64,000 bases of DNA, taken from contig CM054141.1 in NCBI GenBank assembly GCA_028751875.1, forward strand, positions 43,400,758 through 43,464,757. The letters are read 5' to 3'. The position numbers and the translations under genes were made by a program. Each line of letters opens with the position of its first letter. The first letter of the stretch is position 1. This DNA is from Rapana venosa (lineage: Eukaryota > Mollusca > Gastropoda > Neogastropoda > Muricidae). This document shows, one piece after another, positions 58,641 through 64,000 of this stretch. The notes below the pieces were generated by a model that made no database searches, was not told where the DNA came from, and worked only from the letters and a program-made list of their open reading frames with translations.

Positions 58641-59265
58641 AAGAACACCAAATAAAGGTTGGATTTACCTCACCCTCCCAGATTTTATAAGAAGCTATAG
58701 GAATATCTCTGGGGCAGACAGGTTGCTCAGTCACTTTGATCCTTTTTCAGTTTGAGCAAGAAGAGCAGGGTGACAGGTGAAATCATTTTATTTTCTCATC
58801 TAGATGTTTGTTATCTTTCCAGTCACAACGACCTGATGTGTTCCTTCTTCTGATTGAGGTTTATTTATCAGAAGAAACAAAATGCTGTGTTCTATTCGTC
58901 AGTGAACTGCTTGTTTACTAGAAAGTTCCTGAACTACGTAGCCTCTTGTTTTATTTTGCCATTTAACAAGTTATTTTTGCGTAACCAGACTCAGGAAATC
59001 AGAAACTATTACATTATCTAAAGTGTTTTGTTCCCGCCTAGTCTTAGACACCGCAATCAAGTTATTTAAATTCATGAAGTGTTTTACATCGCTACAAATC
59101 GTGGCTGGCCACCACCCAGCATCCTACCAACGTCCCAACCACAACAGCAATGAAACAAACAAAACAAGCATGTTTTCAACCTAGAATCTGAAACTGCGTA
59201 TTGAGAATATTGAGACAAAGCTCGACAGAAAGACAAAAAAAGGCAATAGAAAACAAAACTTTGAT
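58641..59265. other. No gene or repeat family seen
   Basis: Unique-looking A/T-rich DNA without a notable frame. Confidence 0.4.
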
Positions 59266-59269
59266 GATC

Positions 59270-59620
59270 TGTATTTAAGCGGCGATGAAAGAAATCACAT
59301 TACTAACGAGGAAGTAAAAATCCAGAATTAAAACGCCATGAGGCCATATGAAGAGTTCCTGACTTCAGTTTTAAAAAAGCAAACTGAAGTTGAGCAAGAC
59401 TGTCCTACAGAGAACCGTACAAGGAGGGAGGCGAAGAGGCAGACAAAGAAAACGATGGGAAGACAACACCAGAGAATGAACTGGCCTTGAGTAGATCGAC
59501 TTCTTAACGGAAAACTGAAAAGTGGGAGGAGTGGAGGAAGTGGTTGCAAAAGTGTCAGTGGTGCCACAACGGTCTACTACACTATGGGATAGGTGAGGGT
59601 GAAGGACAAGAACCTATAAT
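59270..59620 (+). pseudogene. RTE-like LINE 3' end, decayed
   Basis: Shares 'aatcacattactaacgagga', the purine block 'ggagggaggcgaagaggcag', 'aaacgatgggaagacaac' and the 3' end 'gccacaacggtctactacac' with the other RTE copies. Frames give LSKTVLQRTVQGGRRRGRQRKR before breaking. 5' truncated. Confidence 0.72.
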
Positions 59621-60264
59621 AATTTATCTATCATTCGGGTGACCTTTCTGTTGAAAGGGATCACGTCAGTTCTTCTTTTGCCTGCAAAGAATGTAATATT
59701 TTGTGTCAAACTTAAACCCCAAAAAATCATTTCTGCGATATGGACAAGTAGTTATCCAAAATCAGCTTTTAAAAAAGAGATCAAGGAAACTACTCAACAT
59801 AAATAGATATACAAAACTGAAATAATGGACATGTTATATGAAACGTTTCGGAGGAAACGGATTTATCAAGCGGAAAAAATATACATTCCTACACTGGTTA
59901 TGCAGTATTGTGGGTCAGTCCATAGCAAGCTTAATGAATGAATGGAATAAACAAACTATGTATAAGTAGTACAGACTGTATGATGTTGTGTACCACCAGT
60001 ATCATTATGCTATGATATGACACCCGGGTAAAATAACGAGTGTCGAATGACAAAGTTGCGCTAGGTTTTTAGGCCTATTCTTGACAGTAACATTTTACCT
60101 TTGCCTCCTTTTCGTTGTGTTCCAATGTTTCACATAACTACTGTTGTTGAAAAAAATCATTCTGATAGTTTTGACTCATTCTAACACAATTGGTATTTTA
60201 ATGCCATCAGTCAAAAGGACATACTCAGAAATAAAGAACTTAATACCAGAATGCGAACCTGTAT
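59621..60264. other. No gene seen
   Basis: Unique A/T-rich DNA; short frames only. Confidence 0.4.
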
Positions 60265-60618
60265 TCATTTCATTTTTTATTTATTCTTTGATATCGAGGA
60301 TAATGGAATAAGCACTCATGTGCTTTTTACATCCAGTCCCCGTGTGTATGCGGTTTTGTAAATTCTGTCATCTGTTCCCACCGGCACACAATGGCCTACT
60401 CTTACGAAAAGCGGAATAGGATTTAACGTGTGTGCAAGATATTCTGCGTGCGTTTTCACACAGAGCCTCGGTTTATAGTCTCATCCGAAGGACTTAAGGG
60501 GATAGTGGAGTCTGCGCTAATTTTAACTCCAGGGGAAAATATCCCCTTGAACGGGAATCGAACCTGGGTCGTCAGATTGCGAGCGCAATGTTCTAACCAC
60601 TAGGCTATCCCGTCCCCC
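60265..60618 (-). repeat. SINE family A, full-length copy
   Basis: Complete on the minus strand: head 'gggacgggatagcctagtgg' with B box 'aggttcgattcccg', both core halves, body and A/T-rich tail. A possible imperfect duplication (T/C-rich 'attccattcttta' type flanks) is unclear. Confidence 0.93.
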
Positions 60619-61107
60619 ATTCCATTCCATTCTTTATTCATTCTTCTGAGGGTTTCCAGATAACATCAGTCATGTTTCACAGCGCCAAGACTCTTCCTTT
60701 AAACCAGACTCGTTTCCAACGTGTTTGGAGCAGCTATCCTTAGGTCACACTCCTGTATTAGCTTACGGGTGATGTAGTATCTTGTACAGAGTGCTCGTCG
60801 GAAAAAATCTTTTGGTTATTTTCACTGATTTTTAAAAGTATGAAAAAATGCACTGTGTGCTTGTTTTGGGGGATTGAGGACATAAAGGAATACCAGGTAG
60901 TCACGAGAAATTTGGAAATGGTCATGAAATAAAGATTGCTTGTGTTCCTACAGTGTTGACATCCCGCGTGCATATTGTGGTTAGGAAGCTAGAAGACCAC
61001 AAGGGACTGAGGGGGTACAGCGTTTGCTGAAAAACTCTTTTAAATATCCAAACCTACCAAATTTGTGCAAAATCACATGAGCTTGTAGTCAGTGGCTAGT
61101 CTTTCAC

Positions 61108-61110
61108 AAA

Positions 61111-61160
<50 letters not shown>
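61108..61160. repeat. (ATT)n microsatellite
   Basis: About seventeen pure ATT triplets. Confidence 0.97.
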
Positions 61161-61161
<1 letters not shown>

Positions 61162-61389
61162 CATTTATGTGGATGCCTTAGTAAGTGGGGTATGAATAAA
61201 AGAGTCATATGGAAAAACAGAAGGAAAAGTGGCTGAATCTAAAACAGTTGTGTAACCAGATATAGGTGGCTTTATCTCAATTTTCCTTGTATCTAAATAC
61301 TGAAATCCTGTCTCTTTGTCCTCCTATTTGTTTTCAGTGTATCATCAATGTTACAGTTTTTGGATTTTGGTATGATCTTATTACTGACA

Positions 61390-61880
61390 ATTCTAACAAT
61401 TATTTATCAAAATTGTAGTATATGCTGTATGATTTATATACGAAGAGAGTGTACTGCTCAGAATGGATCAAGAAAAATTATTTAGTTTTAATAGAGGAAG
61501 GGTTTGGCTGTGTTTGGGAAACACGGACTTTCGTAAACAAAGATAGTTTATGTCGCAATTTCCTAAAGACAGTAAGGGATAATTTTGTAAAGTCATGGTC
61601 AGATGATGTGCAAAGAAGTCAGTATTAAATGTATATTTTATCGGAGTTTCAACAAGTATTTTAAAAGGGAAAAGTACATTAGTGAGTTCCTAGAAAAACA
61701 AACGGATTTCATTATTTAGATTCTGGTGTATCAATCATTCAGTGCCCATTAAAACAGGACGAATGAACGGCATTTAATGCAAAAATTGTCTTTCTAGCCT
61801 AAATAACGTAACATGAATACCATAGGCGATGAGTTTCACTTTATAATGGAATTGCTTAAGTTTTCTGAGCTTAGGAAGAA
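61390..61880 (+). pseudogene. Unclassified LINE fragment, same group as 56-57 kb
   Basis: Frame MLYDLYTKRVYCSEWIKKNYL...GFGCVWETRTFVNKDSLCRNF aligns with the QCYNMLCRQ...GFGYVWTMQN segment of the 56-57 kb element. After stops, 'ELRKNVL' type sequence near 61,870 recalls the knuckle end. RT motifs are absent. Its end touches the Jockey-like copy. Confidence 0.6.
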
Positions 61881-61884
61881 TGTC

Positions 61885-62418
61885 CTACTTTACGCATATC
61901 TGAATACGTTTGGTATTAATGGCACAGCCCTCACCTGGTTTACTTCATACCTCACAACCGATTCCAGAAAGTTATTGTAAACAAAACTCAATCAGAACCT
62001 GTAAAACTGGAATGTGGAGTCCCTTAAGGATCAGTTCTGAGCCCTGTTGTCTTCAATCTCTATACTGCTCCACTCTCACATATAATAAACCACCATCATA
62101 TTGATCATCATTTCTACGCCGATGATACTCAGCTTCAATGCAGTGATACTGTTGAAAACTTGCCTTCCCTCCTGACAAATATGTCCAATTGCCTTCAAGA
62201 CATTCAAAATTGGATGATTCAAAACAGGTTACAACTTAATGCTGATAAAACCGAAACCATGCTCATAGGGACCGAACATAAATGGATCGGTGGTCTAGAG
62301 GTAACGCGCCTGTCTAGAAAGCGAAAAGTCCGGGTCGGAAGTGTGCGTGGTTCGTATCCCGTCTGGGCCCGAAACTTTTCCCCCATCCATTAGATCATGA
62401 GTGGTGGTCTGGGCGCTA

Positions 62419-62449
<31 letters not shown>

Positions 62450-63430
62450 CGTGTGTTACAGAAAATTATGCAGCGCACGTAAAAAAACCCACGGCAACAA
62501 GAGAGTTGTCCCTGGCAAAATTCTTAGAAAAAAACCACTCTAATAGGGAAAGAAATACAGTTGCAGACCAAAAAAAAAAAAAAAAAAAAAAAAGGTGGCG
62601 CTGCTCTTGTGGCGACGTGCTCTCCCCGGGGAGAGCAGCCTGAATTTCACGCAGAGAAATCTCGTGACTTAAAGTGGTATAAATAAATAAATAAATAAAT
62701 AAACTTTCCTCCATCGCAACAACTTCAATAGAATTCGGCAATACGTCAGTTCCTTTGGCCAACTCTGTGAAGTATTTAGGTGTAGTTCTCGACAACACAC
62801 TCTCTATGAAAAAATTCATCACCCAAACCTGCCAGTCTTGCTACTATCAATTACGGCGCATAAGCGCAATTCGCAAGTATCTGTCCACTGACGCAACTTC
62901 CAAGCTTGTCACATCTCTCATTTGTTCAAGTTTAGACTATTGTATTTCTCTTTTGGTTGGCCTTCCAGCATCATCCATCCACTCTCTTCAACGCATACAA
63001 AACTCTGCAGCTCGACTGGTACTAAGAAAGAAAAAATCTGAACATATCACTCCTTTTCTGCGATCTCTTCACTGGCTGCCTGTCTCGCAGAGACTGAAGT
63101 ATAAGATCAATACCCTCTGTTTCAAATGTCTTCACAAATCTGCACCCTCTTATCTCTATAACTGTCTTCACCTATATACTCCATCCCGTTCCCTTCGCTC
63201 AGCTGCAGATACTTTGTGCTTTTGAACACCCAGATTCAAACAAACCACTGTTGGCCGCCGCTCTTTCTCTGTTTCTGGTCCATCCACCTGGAATGATCTC
63301 CCTCTTTCACTTCGCCAAGTCTTCACTTGATACCTTCAAATCAAGCCTCAAAACGCACTTATTTCCTACTTAACACTTTTACCTTATATCTGTTCCTACT
63401 TTTCAACAGCATTCTTCATCTCCTTCATCA
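61885..63430 (+). pseudogene. Jockey-like LINE, RT to C-terminus, split by SINE D
   Basis: Frame pieces read FGINGTALTWFTSYLTNRFQK, GVP-stop-GSVLSPVVFN (CAA changed to TAA near 62,024), FYADDTQL (near 62,112) and NRLQLNADKTETMLIG before the SINE. After it come VKYLGVVLDNTLSM, LDYCISLLVGLP, IQNSAARLV and FLRSLHWLPVSQRLKYKI, ending near SFSVSGPSTWND. This order is typical of Jockey/CR1-like RT and its C-terminal region. No RNase H. A stop inside the RT core, frameshifts and the SINE make it non-functional. Confidence 0.88.
62283..62702 (+). repeat. SINE family D, full-length reference copy
   Basis: Head 'ggtggtctagaggtaacgcg' with a diverged B box 'gtggttcgtatcccg', then 'gtggtggtctgggcgctag', core 'tttcggatgagacgataaac', 'gagagttgtccctggcaaaa', an A run, 'gtggcgctgctcttgtggcg', 'gagagcagcctgaatttcac' and an (AAAT)n tail. 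It is inserted in the Jockey-like LINE between TETMLIGTEH and the next RT block. The duplication is hard to define because the tail and target are both AT-rich. Confidence 0.92.
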
Positions 63431-63434
63431 CCAC

Positions 63435-63437
<3 letters not shown>

Positions 63438-63525
<88 letters not shown>

Positions 63526-63605
63526 TGTGTGTGTGTGTGTTGTGTGTGTGTGTGTGTGTGTGTGTGTGGTTTGTGTGTGTTGTGGTGTGTGTGTGTGTGT
63601 GATTT
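63438..63605. repeat. (GT)n microsatellite
   Basis: Imperfect (GT)n of about 165 bp just 3' of the Jockey-like LINE. Confidence 0.97.
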
Positions 63606-64000
63606 TGTGTGCGCGCATAAATTTGAAATATCTAATATTATTTAGGAATAATTTCATTCTTGTAAATGATATTGAGTAACACTTCGATTTGTTTTGTTTT
63701 ATGTGGATTTTGACGCTACAATAAATTTTATTTATATAATTATTGCTATATCATAAAGTTCATATCACATTTTAATTTATCTCTTCTGCCAAAAAGAAGT
63801 TATCAATACTTAGCAAATTATATGTCAAAATGAAGCTGATGACATCGATGAAAAGGTGACTCAATTCTCTATTTCTGCCCACATGCTGTGTTGTAGATTT
63901 TGTCGTTTAGCAAATTTACTAAATTTGACTAAGTCATTATCATTGTACGTCAATTTTCCTCTATTCCCCAAGGGGTCAAAAGGCGATTAAATCTTACATC
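63606..64000. other. No gene seen
   Basis: A/T-rich unique DNA to the end of the window. Confidence 0.4.

Overview
The window is eukaryotic nuclear DNA. The main evidence is one intron-flanked rhodopsin-type GPCR, several clades of non-LTR retrotransposons, at least six interspersed repeat families (most of them SINEs with tRNA-like Pol III heads), and very abundant micro- and minisatellites. The mix of modular tRNA-headed SINEs, an APE-RT-RNase H LINE ending in an (ACT)n tail, RTE-like fragments and a peptide-type GPCR with QRT and NFLLY motifs fits a lophotrochozoan, most likely a mollusc and perhaps a gastropod. This is inference from memory of such genomes, not a database result. No prokaryotic gene, CRISPR array, rRNA gene or convincing functional tRNA gene was seen.

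Layout. About 1-10.5 kb and 32.5-35 kb look like poorly polished long-read consensus: homopolymers are erratic and repeat copies there are badly eroded compared with copies elsewhere. They still hold recognisable SINEs (4.16-4.54 kb, 5.95-6.2 kb) and a minisatellite (6.2-7.25 kb). From 10.9 to 13.05 kb come a 21/42-bp minisatellite, a featureless stretch and a large (GATA)n array. From 13,060 to 16,582 lies a 5'-truncated LINE with a perfect 12-bp target-site duplication. Its only two frameshifts both sit in homopolymers. From 16.9 to 23.0 kb there are simple repeats, a 36-bp minisatellite and the first copy of a long tRNA-headed element (family E). From 23.2 to 30.9 kb is a dense SINE cluster with nested insertions. 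From 35 to 43.4 kb there are RTE-like 3' ends, more SINEs and a 1.9-kb TTC-rich satellite. From 43.4 to 49.8 kb is mostly unique, gene-poor DNA with a few weak exon-like stretches. The GPCR exon lies at 50,079-51,191. From 51.3 to 63.6 kb is a second retroelement-dense block holding family E, RTE, an unclassified LINE, a Jockey-like LINE, nested SINEs and large microsatellites.

The most interesting system is the SINE network. Families A, B and D share a central core but differ in head or tail. Family C carries a tRNA 5' half (A box) joined to a nearly complete 5S rRNA internal promoter. Three of the four C copies with clear target-site duplications sit inside other SINEs (two in B, one in D), so C was active after B and D. 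The LINE fragments (I/Nimb-like, RTE-like, Jockey-like and one unclassified group) are candidate sources of the retrotransposition machinery. Apart from the GPCR, no intact host gene can be supported.
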